Position numbers and translations under genes: made by a program | Shown: positions 34,843 to 46,500 of the stretch, in pieces | How positions within the stretch are numbered: the stretch's first letter is position 1 | Layout: each line of letters opens with the position of its first letter | The notes under the pieces: generated by a model | What the model saw: only the letters and a program-made list of their open reading frames with translations | Database searches by the model: none | What the model was told of the DNA's origin: nothing | NCBI RefSeq assembly: GCF_008831285.2 | Contig: NC_045149.1 | Coordinates: forward strand, 12,092,629 to 12,156,628 | Length of the DNA: 64,000 nt | Reading direction: 5' to 3' | Source: Nymphaea colorata | Lineage: Eukaryota > Streptophyta > Magnoliopsida > Nymphaeales > Nymphaeaceae

Positions 34843-35300
34843 CTGGAAAGTAGTCATATGCTGGAGACTTTGGTGGCTGCGCAACAAAGTCATGCATGAG
34901 GATAGGCTCATAGAAGAGATGGGCATGAAAGATGAAACATGGAGAGTTTGCAAGGAAGTTTTCATGGGTGTCAAATGGTCTAGTGAGGTTGTCCTACAGG
35001 TCAGCATTTGGGGGTGAGATCTTGTGTCATTTGTGAGGATCAGGCTCTAGGTTAGGACGCGCTGCTATTAGCTGAGAGAGGTGGCATCCTAGGGGGAAAT
35101 GGTAGCTCTAGATCATATTCTTAGATTCCATAAAGAGCATGGTGGCAGCATACTGATCCAGACGTCAGTGGTGGCCCTTGTGAAAAAGTTGAAACAGTAT
35201 ACACATGGAAGTAGAAGATGGGAGAATGGTGGGGCAGTCCTTCTTGGCACTGCGAACAGACTAAGTGTGGTTTTGTACACCTCACGGTAGACCTTGGTCT
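34843..35300 (+). pseudogene. LINE 3' coding fragment
   Basis: A short frame WKVVICWRLWWLRNKVMHE at about 34847-34903 resembles the W..W..RN..IF block of plant LINE ORF2 C termini. Sequence after about 35040 is weakly LINE-like. The terminus is not defined. Confidence 0.5.
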
Positions 35301-36064
35301 GTTTATACATGCTATATTACTCCTGAGTTTTGGAAGCAACTAAGAAGTGAGACCATGATGCAACAGAAAGAAGCTGGAGTTGAACAAAAATTCGCCGCTC
35401 GCTGCAGTGATGTTTGTGGCATGCAAATCGGAGAAATTATAATTGTAAATCCGTTGAACAAGGAGGCAACAAATATGGACCACAATTTATAAATGATATT
35501 GTTGAATATGACAGTGCATCCAAGCATTTCTGAGTGGTACATAATGATCCATGCAGGTAGTGATATAGTTTTATCTACATAAGTGCATCTAAGCATGTTA
35601 TAGAGGATTAGAATAAAAAGAGAGTGTGTCAAATGAAGGAAGAAGGCATGGATGATGGTGGTGCAGGGGAAAAAGAGAGGGAAGCTTGAAAAGGGCAATG
35701 ACACTTGATATTACAGAGCGTAGTACCATCATATGTATAGTCATCACTACATTTGGTTGAGCGACCTGCTCACTTCTTTTTTCCCTTTTTAGTAGTTTGT
35801 TTAGTTTAACATCTGTCAAAGTCATCTTCTCAGCAGCAATTAAATGCTTATTTTCATATTTTGCCATCTTCGGAAACTCGTACTTGTTGTTTCTAACTTC
35901 ATTACTTCATAGCAGCTGGGTATACATGCTATGTGTTACTCCCAAATCTCTTATCTAATCTTGTGTAAATGCTTGAAGGTTCTGATCATTGGATGAGGAT
36001 TTGCATGTGTATTTGTGGGGAACATATTTGTGCTTGCACCAATTACAATGTCTTAATCTACTTA
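35301..36064. other. Intergenic, nothing recognised
   Basis: A short + strand frame (about 35310-35490) is open but matches no family I know. Confidence 0.35.
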
Positions 36065-36420
36065 TTTGAAATAAAGAGAAGAAAAAGGGAAAGAACTTGG
36101 AAAATCTACACAAATGTCAAAATATAAAGGTATCTATAGGAAATGAAGTCATCAATAGAAGCTGTAAACATTTCATTACATAAAAATATCTGAAATTATC
36201 AATGTTGGAACACTTCAAAAATAAAAAGAAAAGGATGACGACAAGGTGAGGTATCAGAACTTGGAAAAAGAGAAGAAAAAAGGAAAGAACTTGGAAAATC
36301 TACACATATGTCAAAATATAAAGGTATCTATAGGAAATAAAGTAATCAATAGAAGCTGTAAACATTTCATTAAATAAAAATATCTGAACTTATCCATGTG
36401 GGAACACTTCAAAAATAAAG
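36065..36420. repeat. Tandem duplication, period 194 bp
   Basis: The unit starting near 36070 (GAGAAGAAAAAGGGAAAGAACTT) recurs from about 36264, and both continue through CTACACA(A/T)ATGTCAAAATA and GAAGCTGTAAACATTTCATTA to CACTTCAAAAATAAA (36211 and 36405). Similarity is high, so the duplication is fairly recent. Confidence 0.85.
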
Positions 36421-36897
36421 TTTTCCATGTCCTAGTTAGTTGTTCCACAATGACTCTGTGCCAAGGCTGGTCAATCAATTTTTTTTTTAAGTTGAAAATA
36501 ACCTGCTTATCCCATCATACAAGAAGAACTTGAAAATACAAGAAAAGATGTTGTGAGTCGAACAAACTCAACTGGATTTTGATACCATTTTGTCAATTAT
36601 CTTTTCCGGTTCTTATCTAGGAAATACAGAATTAGCAAATACATATTCACAGAGTTTTTAACAGCATATTAGTGCCATTCTAAACTAGAATTGCTTTTGG
36701 ATACGGTTAAATGCACTTTTTGAAAAGCGTCACTAGAAAAAAAAATCCAGCTTTTCTGCATATGTACCACACGAGAAAGCAAAAGGATTGCCCATTCAAC
36801 TAATATTGGCCCCCTTGTGCAGCTATTTCTTCTCATAGCAGCCTATTTTTGGACCTTTTTTTCAGACTGAAAGTAATATTGCCTATTTTAATCATAT

Positions 36898-37765
36898 TAT
36901 TAAGTTTTAAGGTTAAGAAAGAAACATATTTTTTTCAATGAATCACTCATTTATTATTTATATATTAATTCTATAACATGGGTATAAAATTTTCAATTGG
37001 AACCTTGGCCATAGCACTATAAAGTCATATTAATCGCATAACCTTGGCCAAGGTCAATAGTTAATATCAAAACCTTGGTCGTAGCACTATTTCTCAATAT
37101 TGATAAAAAAATGCAGTATTGACATAAATAAAACGACACATGGGTAGAGGAAAAACTTTTCTTTATGTATCTATGAGTGTTTGAAAGGGTTCTTCAATCT
37201 CTCTACATGCATGAATGGCTGCAAGGTGTTTTGGTGGAGATGTTCTTCGAAATAGCAGAATGGCAACATGTTGTACTGTCGTTAGAAGTACTCTTTGAAA
37301 CTTGAAAGAGTAGAACACCAAAAAAAGGCAAAAAGTACACTTTAAGGCTGCAACTCTGAACAACACATGTGCTGGATTGCTTGTATAGAGAGAAGGACGA
37401 TGGCAAGAGAGAGAGGGAGAGAGAGACGGGTGAACAATGAGTATAATTTTGGAAAGCTTATGATGGTACAGAAAAACCTTAACTTACAGTTTTGGAAAAA
37501 GTGAAAAGAAAAAAAAGCAGGTGGGGGGGTTGAAAAACCATATGCATTTGTGAGTTTGAATAGATTTTAATTTATTATTTCATATCTACCACTCCCCCCC
37601 CCTCCACACCAAAAAAAGAAAAAATTGAAAGGTTCTGATATCAACCCCACAACTTTATATCTTATGGACAAGGTTTCGATATTAGCTATTGACCTTTTTT
37701 AAAATTAAGAAATAAACATTTTTTTCATTGAATCGCTCATTTCTTATTTATATATGAATGTTGCA
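36898..37765. repeat. Pair of direct repeats flanking about 700 bp
   Basis: 36905-36970 and 37700-37755 share AAG(A)AA(G/T)AAACAT, TTTTTTTCA(A/T)TGAATC and TATTTATATAT in order. Between them AACCTTGG(C/T)C(A/G)TAGCACTAT occurs at 37002 and 37071, with a partial AACCTTGGCCAAGG at 37040. This could be remains of a terminal-repeat element, but no coding domain or target duplication supports that. Confidence 0.35.
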
Positions 37766-39380
37766 ATTCTCATTGCCTCTATTTGGTGTCGCTCAAGTAG
37801 AATTGCAATGCCAATGAATGTCATTTTTGAAATATAAATCAAATACGGCCAATTTCTTAATTAGATATTCTAGTTTTTCATGGCTCACTTCTTTGATATA
37901 GTTTGGTAATCTATCCAATCCGAATATGACCGATCAACATATTCTCTGGTTCGCCAACAGCCAAGAGAATACAAGATAATCTCTAAGACATGCAGTCCAC
38001 ATTCCCTCCAATGCCAAACACAAGTCACACAAGTTAAAATAGAAATTTTCTCATCACCTAAATATGTTTGGTATAATGTCTGGGCCAGATATTTCGATTT
38101 TGAATTTAGAAATTTTGAATTTTGGATTCTAGATGGTTTGGCCCAGTTTGTGCATGTGGTTTATGTACAATTCTCAGCCTTGAGTACATACCTTAGATCC
38201 GATAAAGCATTATGGATCATATTCTCGTTTATATCTATAATGTTTACACTCATACCTGCTTCAATCGAAATTGGACTTTGATTTATACTTGAGATTTGGC
38301 GTGGGGCATTAAGATTGGTTTTAGAATTGAGCATGGTTTTCCTACTCATGATTGGATTAGAGCTCAAACTGAATTCAACCAATGAAGTGAAATCGAACGA
38401 ACAAGTTTAGGTACATAAGATCTGAATGGCTGAATCCCATTGACTCACAATCCAATTTCATTAAAGGAATATCAGTCTTTATCAAATAAGAAATAGTAGA
38501 TCAGATTTGGGTCTGAATTTTTTCTTTTTAAGCATCTACAACCATTTGGTAGAGAGTCTAATAAAGATATTGGATTATCACATGTAGTGATGTAAATCCA
38601 TGTTTGTTTTGGTCCCATCATCTAGTTAATTCAATAAAAAAAAATATTTTCAAAATTTTTCATATTAAATATATATATTCAACGTTAGTTTAAAAAATTG
38701 CTTAAAAACAAATTTGATTAATTGATTGCATTAATTTATCTTTAATAGTCTATTTGATCAAATAATTTAACTAATTATTAAAGTACGCTTGTCTAGTTTA
38801 ATCTAAAATTTTGTTTTGATAACACAAAACTTATCTCAAGTATGCATTTTGAGACTAAATTACAAAAAGTTACATACTAAAGAAATTGAGAGTCCCAAAT
38901 AGTAATCATGGATGATTATTCTTATACAACCAAGTTCGACTTTTTAATATAATTATGCTATACTAAGTTTGTTTCGAAAATACTAGCTTTGTATTTTTCA
39001 TTAAGCTTTTTTTGCTATTATATTTATATGATATTTATTTCTTCATTTTAAATAAGTTAAAATTTACTTAAGAAATGTATTAATTTTTATGGTTTGATAT
39101 ACTTAGAATAAGATTCAAATTTATTATGGGTTAGAGTCCATGAGAAAGAGAATATGGTCACGTTTGACTATGAACCATCATTTTCCAGCTGTTGGGTGAT
39201 AAAAAAAAATAAACGAGGGTCAAAGAGGGTGGTTTATAAAAGGATAATATGTCCTTAAATGTTTAACTGTTTGTTTAAATTTTGTGTTAGTTTATTGTTA
39301 AGAATTTAAGTTGGTTTGCTTGGCTACAACTTTTGCCAAAACAAGTGTGTGTTAGGTTGTGCAACATTTCAAATGACAAT
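37766..39380. other. Strongly AT-rich intergenic DNA
   Basis: No coding frame, RNA gene or clear repeat recognised. Confidence 0.4.
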
Positions 39381-39384
39381 CAGC

Positions 39385-39720
39385 TCCGGCGGATTCGGGT
39401 TTATAGTTTCGGATTCAGATTCCATTGTATTAGGATGGGTGAATTCGGATTTGGATGGGCAACTTTAGATTTGGATATTCTCTCATGCTTCTAGAATTGG
39501 ATATCTAAATTTGAATTTGAATATCATGTTAATAAATTTGTTACCGAACAGATATTTATTTAAAACTGAATCTGGATCTGAATTCAATCGGATATCATTT
39601 ATTAAATCCATATCTGATCCAAACTTTTGTTTGAATGTTAAAATTTTTACCGTATCTGATTTTTTTTTTTAAACACTTTGGATGGTTATCTGATCCGAGT
39701 ACGATCCATTGATTATGGAA
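39385..39720. repeat. Degenerate GGATTCGGATTTGGAT repeats
   Basis: Motifs such as GAATTCGGATTTGGATGGG, TTGGATATCT and AATCGGATATC alternate on both strands, like the block at 3740-4095. It is likely a non-autonomous DNA transposon remnant; ends not found. Confidence 0.4.
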
Positions 39721-39964
39721 ATGGTAAATAATTCCTTCTTAAATTCCATTTTTGTTAGAGTGTAATATGATTGTTCTACCATTTTCCATTAATATGTTAA
39801 AAGAGTTATATTAGATATCTAGCATGAAAGTATTCCAACATTTCTGTTGGCAAATAGGAGGTATCCAAATGCATGCCCAAGTACTGTCATGCAATAATTT
39901 CCTTATGCTTGTTATGAATCTATACCCCATGGGGCCGATAGACGTTTTAGATCTTATTCACCAA

Positions 39965-39991
39965 AATATATAAATATATAAATATATATAA

Positions 39992-40046
<55 letters not shown>
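39965..40046. repeat. (TA)n microsatellite
   Basis: AAATATATA repeats pass into an uninterrupted TA tract ending near 40046. Confidence 0.9.
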
Positions 40047-40047
<1 letters not shown>

Positions 40048-41107
40048 CTTTGCACTATGGTGAGTTCAACACCAATTAGGAATCCAAAGGAATTTCAAGA
40101 ATTCTTGTGAGTTGAAAATCTTATGTATCCTGTTGCAGAGTGATAGTAAGGGTAATTACCTGTAGAAAGAACTCCATCAAGTAGAGATGTTTTTCCGGCC
40201 GTATTTCAATTGTTAATACACAAATTAAGCCGCTTTAATTCAAATCATTCCAAGTATGTTTCTTCGAATTGCAACCCAAACAAAATATATGTAAATAAAT
40301 TGTATCCAATAGGATTCTAATTTCTTATTGGGACCCTATTCTATCCTTATATATTTATCGAGACTCCTTACAAAGCTTTATTATAACATTTATAATTGCT
40401 TCTAGTTTAGGTGGGTAGTCTAGCTATTAGACATCAATGAGGATTAACTTATTGACTCTTGAATGATAGTGAACACTCCTCCATAATAGTACCTACTCCC
40501 ACTACAATTGAGTTATATAATGAGGTAATGAAACAGTGTCCCCAGAAATCTCAAGTGGACAAATTTGGGTCAATTACATGTTCAGTTGGTCTTTTTTTAT
40601 GAATGTCAGAAAGAAGCATTTGAAGTAATAAAGGTGAATATTATTTGTATTTTAAGAAAAAACTCATTCATTATACAATCTGATAAAATTGTGGTTGAAG
40701 ATGGTTTCCATTAGAGGAGCAATATGTCTAATGGACATAAAGAAGATCAAGGCCTTTCAGTATTTGCATGCATACACAAACAACACAGTAGGTAGTGAGT
40801 TTTTTTATGCACGCAAGCATGATGTTGTTGTGCGTGGGGCATAGGAAAATGTTCCAATGAATATAAGGATGTATGAATAACATAAAAGGAAATTTGATGC
40901 ATGCAGAGATCATCATGATTTACATGAAAGAAAGGATAATCTTCCAATAGATGTGAACATGCACTAAACAAGGTAGTAATGAGTTCTATGAATGATAGGA
41001 TCCTTTTTTTGCACCCATACTAGTGGAAAGTGTTCTAGTAGTTGCATGCATGCACTAACAAGGTAATTATGATGAGTTGGATAGTTCATGATGAATAATA
41101 AAGTTTA
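40047..41107. other. AT-rich intergenic, nothing recognised
   Basis: No gene or repeat recognised. Confidence 0.4.
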
Positions 41108-41200
41108 ATGGCAATATTGATGGTTTCATATACTACAAGAATTAAGCACTCACCCATAGGTTTAACATTAGAAAGGAATGCCGGAAAAAAAACAAAAAGA

Positions 41201-41374
41201 AATTATTGTCAGAAAACATGTATATGTCCACAAGAAAGATTGTCGAAGCACAATAAAGCCAACAAAATTTATATTAAAACAACACAAAATTATTGTCAGA
41301 AAACATGTATATGTCCACAAGAAAGACTGTCAAAGCACAATAAAGCCAACAAAATTTATATTGAAACAACAATA
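41201..41374 (+). repeat. In-frame 87-bp tandem duplication
   Basis: Two copies (41201-41287 and 41288-41374) of an 87-bp unit, with only a few base differences. The period is a multiple of three, so in one + strand frame it gives two 29-residue repeats containing VRKHVYVHKKDC. A second frame also stays open. The surrounding ORF (41108-41413) is not a recognised gene. Confidence 0.85.
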
Positions 41375-41429
41375 TGTGGATCCCTCCAAAAATGGTTGTT
41401 AGAAGACTTCTAAACTACAAAATTTTTTG

Positions 41430-41810
41430 TTGTCTATATGTTGAGGTCATATAAAAAAATAACACATTCACATGCAACAATAGGAGAGTTAGCATATGAT
41501 GCTGGTATTACTCCAAAACAAGCATACGAGTACATTAAAAAAGTGAATGACAGATGTAAGAAAGTTTGATTTACACAGTCTAACCTAAAAAAACCACCTT
41601 CCATGAAGGTGGGAAGGTGCTACAAAGAATGGTAAAGTATATGCTTTTCTATGCCATCTCTAGAGAATGGAACTCAGCTTCTATAGTGTCCTTCAATTGG
41701 ATGAGAATGGACATAACGAGCATGTTTTGGGTAAACATTTGTTTATAGCTAGACTACAAGTGCTTCGATTCGATAATGTAATTATAGTTGGTACCATAGT
41801 GAAGATCAAC
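41430..41810 (+). pseudogene. FAR1/MULE transposase-like relic
   Basis: Broken + strand frames read GELAYDAGITPKQAYEYI, then NLKKPPSMKVGRCYKEW, and then a QLDENGHNEHV-like stretch (about 41690-41730). The order resembles the segment leading into the MULE transposase domain of FAR1-type proteins. Stops interrupt it and the DDE residues were not identified. The assignment rests on weak pattern similarity only. Confidence 0.35.
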
Positions 41811-43542
41811 ACTTGCCAATTTTTCTTTCATAGTGTTGCCTTTTAAGAGCACTTCTACCTCCCATAATACATGGTACCTATGTGTACATGTTTTTTACAT
41901 GTATAATTGTAATTCATGGCCTAACAACATTCATTTTAAGTCATTTAATGCTGTTAAGGTACACACAATTTGTGGCTTGCATCATTACTTTTAAGCCCAA
42001 AATTATGAGATACATGTTTAAGCCTTTCACATTTTCTTTGAACTCTCTTTCTCTAAGACTATTTGAAAATAATCCATATTGTTCTAGAGTCAAAAGATCG
42101 TTAAACAAAAATAAAGAAAAATTTTCCATGCAACATGCCTACTTAGTTCTTTTCATGTTTAGCATATTTATACAAAGCATTGTCTTTGACATGCCGATGA
42201 AGCCCACTTTTTTTCCATCTTTGTATAACCTTCATATCTATACATTCTGGCCAAAATTATATGCACAAACAATTTGGTCTCATTAGTTTAAGCCAAACAA
42301 TTCGTTCTCATGTAGATTGAAAAAGTGTGGTCATCTTTGCAATCAGGTTTACATCTTTTTAGATTTTCCGTGAAGCTTGTTTTTCTATTATGTGCCTATA
42401 TTCTATACTGCATTTTGGAAAAGAACGCATAAAAAGAGGCGATAATGTGCATTTGGTCATATGTGAATCATTTTAGTTACTATTGTATTACTACTATTTC
42501 TGAGCATAACTTGAGGGTGCTTATCAGTCATTGCGTCTGCAAGTACTTTAAATAATCGGTCAAAGGTCTTCATGGTTTGGCTACACAAAAACGTATAGGG
42601 AAAAGTGTAACTTTGTGAGTGATGGTTTGCACCTACAAACTAGGGGCCCATTGATGAATATTATTCTTCACAATTGTGTAAAAGCTAATAACATTATTGA
42701 AGTTCATAGACCTTTATTGACCTAGAGTCTACCTAGAACATATTTGTGGTATATTTATCTGTCTAATTGGATCACATTATAGAAACTAAGGTCATCTCTT
42801 GATTTATTTTGCAAGTAATCTACTAAGACTCCCATTTAAAAGCAATGTTATGATCATTTTTGTTTGACAACCGCATAACAAATCCGGCCTACATAATGCT
42901 AGACTAACAATTGTTTTCTTTTAACATATGTTTTTCTTTCGATGATGCCATGTGCATTTTTATTCCAAGTCCCTTTTCTAACACAGATCACGTTAATAAA
43001 GCATACACATTGTGAAAACTGCACACATTTGCGTTGTTCTTGAACTGCACTACTACAACAGGCGTACCAAAGTCAGCAAGATTTTTAGTGTCTGCACGTG
43101 CATCGTTCTCACAATGGGAAACGGTATCATCTTTTTTGCATATTCATCGCTGGGAACAACACTACCTTTAGGTGTGTCCGAAATCGTATACCAAAGCATT
43201 CTCATGTGTAAGCATACTTGTCGGTGTGTCACTCATGCAAATGTTCTTCTTATTATTACAAGCATCCACTAATTGAGATCCAACTTCATATTGCTACTCG
43301 ATCCTTTGTTGCCACCAGATTCTGGTTATAACGAATGTGCCGAAATATTAACATGAATAATATCGTAGAGACCTCTGAATTTGCAAATGATAGTATGACA
43401 TTGTAAATCACGTTATCGAACTAAAGCACATTTTTCACTTCGCAGAATCTTGTGGAGAGAAAGAAGGTGTTGAGGAAAGCCCTTCACCGTCTGTCCTCTG
43501 CGTTTCCTCGCGCAGGACAGGACGGAGGCGCTCTGATTGCGC
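41811..43542. other. Intergenic; 3' part is the upstream region of the TPR gene
   Basis: No gene recognised. The last 100 bp (about 43440-43542) are more GC-rich and probably contain the leader of the TPR gene. No TATA box was assigned. Confidence 0.4.
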
Positions 43543-46500
43543 ATGGGGAGGGCGGAGGCACTCTCATCGGCGAATTCGGCATTTACTCTGCCGCGTCATC
43601 GTCCTCCTTCTAGGCGAGCAGCAACCCCACCTTACATTTTCTGGCCCCAATCTTTTCCCTCTGGCCATACCAGCCGTTATGGCTCCAAGTCATGGAGACC
43701 CATCATCGTCCTCAAGCGATGTGCTTCTTCTGCTCAGCCAAGTGCAAGTTTCGACATCCAAAAAAGCTTCCTCACCCACTTTGGTGGATGGGCCAGTAAG
43801 CATCTCAAAAATCTTCCCCTCCCCTGGGGTTGTATCTGTTGCTTTTCCTCTTGTTTCTTAAAAAATGGTCTCATTAGTAAAGTGTGACAGGGAAAACTGC
43901 ACCCGCTCCTTTCTTTCCTGAGTTTTCCTCCTCATCTTAAATCAAATACTCTTCACCTGAACCTGAACCTGAAAAACAAGATAAACGAGAGCATTTTGCA
44001 ATTAGTAGGACTCTTTTATTTCACGTAGCCCTTTACCGTCATGTATGGTTTTATTTTTGTTCCTAAACCTTTCATGGGCGATACATAATTTTTACTTTCT
44101 CCCTTTATCATAGATTTCATTAGCATACACACAGTTTTGTAGAAAAGTTGCTGCACTTTTAGCTCCGTAAGTTTCAGGTTTGCCTTCACTCTGAACTCTA
44201 GTGTTGTTCTTGATTGTTAGTTGCAGCTTTTAGGTTTCGTTATCATATGCAAAAATGAAAAAAAAAAATGCATCGCGTCACTAATACGAACCTTATTTGT
44301 TCCGGACCAGATTCCGATGATTGTTATGGATGGGAGAACTTGGATGCCCACAGAGTGCTTCATGACATGGGCAGTTTCAATATTCTTCAAGACTATTTAT
44401 TCTTTATCAATAAAAATGAAAGGAGGGATGTTGGACTTTTCTTTCTTGGGTTTATGTCCGCTTTAGCTGTTTGTCGCTTTAGATCTTCGTTGCCAGCAGT
44501 GATCCCCGTTTGCATCTTCCTGTTCGTATCTGGTTTTTGTATTGGTTATGTTTGTGGAGATTCAATGGAAGGTGTTGAGTTCAGAAATGGGAAGGTTTCT
44601 GGATCACAAGGTAGTGCTGAATCTTCTTTTGACAGGAACAGAATTCCCTTTAGCCTACTTCATGAATTAGGCACTAAATTATCCAGATTGGAGAATGCAG
44701 GAAAAGGAAAGGGAATAAGTGACCTTGTAACTGACATTGAATTTGTCAGAGGTGTACAACTAGTGATTGAAAAATCTGTGCATGATGGTTGTGTACTAGG
44801 TTTGGTTGGTGGACACTTGGATGAGGACTATGTAGAAGAGACATATTCCTTTCAAAGACCAAGTAGAAAAAGGAGCAAGCAGCTGCCTATTGGTGTTGGT
44901 ATCATCCATCATCTGAAGGCAGCGTTCCAGAATAACTTCTTGGGTTTGAAATCCTTGGAAAACAAGTCCATTCTTGCATATGGATCTAAACCACGTGATT
45001 CCCTTGAGGTACATGAATCTTGTAAAGAAAAAGCAGATGGCCATACCGTCACACCAGAGCTGGATAAACCGATACAAGGATCAACAGGGAAAATGAACCC
45101 TGAAGGATATACGAATGGAGGCATGACAAAAGCTGAGCCAGATGGGAAGCACAACCATCAAATGCTTGAATTGTGTTCTGAAGGTTCCAGTAGTAGCATA
45201 ATTGGTTGGAAGCAGCTAATATCTGCACCGCAGGAGTCTCTAGATACTATAGAGATGTCTCAAAGTGCACATCAGGAGGCCCAGGACACAAGGAGAGCTT
45301 TGTGTGGTAACAACAGCTCATCTTCTCTGCAAGGGTCACAAACTTTGCAACCAGAAGCAAGTTGTGCTTGTGAGTTCTTGTTTCCTGAAACTGGTACTCT
45401 GCAGGAATATGACAGTAAGGATAAACAGGGGAAAGTGTTAGATGGTCTCCCCAAAAGTTTAAACAATAATAGTTTAAACACTAAGAAGTTGGTCAACCAA
45501 CAGGAGAGCATGGCAAGGGCCTCTGAGATTCAACTTCAAGGGCCTCATTGGCCTAATTTTGGACAGAATTCCAATGAAGATCCTGTCAGCTTTTATCATG
45601 AAGCTAAGGCAACATCCCAACCAACACATGACAATAAACCAAGGAAATTCACCTTTGGAACAGAAACAGAAATAGCTGATTTTTCTTATGAGCTAAATTG
45701 TGGAGAAAACAAATTTTCTTCAAAAGATCAATTGACTATGGATAATCGTGGAACTTCAAGTAATACCTTGCATTCATTGTCCACAATTGAAGATGAAAAG
45801 GAATTTAAGGTATGTCTCGATGAGGGTGTCCTTCTTCTAAGTGAAGCAAAAGAATGTTTGGTGAGACACCATGATGAAGAGGAAGCTGCGAGAATGCTAA
45901 CTAGATCTGCGGATCTACTCTCTAGAGCTACAAAAATGAACCCTACAAGCTTGTTGGCTGTAGGCCTATGGGGAAACACATTGTTATTACATGGGAAGCT
46001 TAAGCTGAAAGTTAGTCGTGAACTTCGATCAGTTCTGTCAGGCAATGATTCCTTGTCCACTGACAATAAATGCAGAGAAAAGATGATTTTGGATCTTTCA
46101 AATGTCTGTGAAGAATGTGAAAGACTACTTGTTGAGGCTGGAAGAAAATATAGAGTGGCCTTAGCAATTGACGGTGATGATACACGAGCTCTTTACAATT
46201 GGGGACTTTCATTATTTTTTCGTGGTCAGTTGATTGCAGATATTGGACCAGTAAGCTCCATGTTTTTTTTTCCCAGATGCTTACTTTCCAGGGCAGAATG
46301 GTGTTGGTTGATTGTTACACTTGCTAATTCAGCATGAACTGGTTTCAACAATTATTTTTCAGAGACTAAGATATATCTGCTTCAGTTTTCACTTTGATGC
46401 AACCCAAAATTTCTTTATCCATCACTACATTGTACTCTTAAAGGAGATGGTGAGATAAAGGAGATGATAAACCATCAGAAACACTGGAATTAGCCAAGTC

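Larger units (their letters stand above)
31790..35300 (+). mobile_element. 5'-truncated LINE interrupted by three DNA transposons
   Basis: The relic starts within the reverse transcriptase just upstream of LRQGD (31848) and keeps YADD (31941-31952), a KRLAAWKANILSFAGQ motif (about 32205), KCRFWLDLWR (about 32675), a C-terminal zinc-finger-like block (SICNVFKAIWKWIASKLG, about 33463-33516) and WRLWWLRNKVMHE (about 34862-34900). These are plant L1-type LINE features. Insertions at 32703-33141, 33587-33732 and 33762-34842 split it. About 25 residues normally between RQGD and YADD are missing, and stops and frameshifts are frequent. No poly-A tail was seen, so the 3' limit is approximate. Confidence 0.75.

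Noticed and set aside
36898-37765. LTR element with short terminal repeats
   Set aside because: The repeats are short and imperfect and no retroelement domain lies between them.
43537-43542. Earlier TTG start for the TPR gene
   Set aside because: Non-ATG start is unnecessary; ATG follows two codons later.
44268-44310. Single-exon start of the TPR gene at 44268
   Set aside because: The Met follows an A-run after a stop, and joining 43828 to 44311 supplies a transit-peptide-like N terminus in phase.
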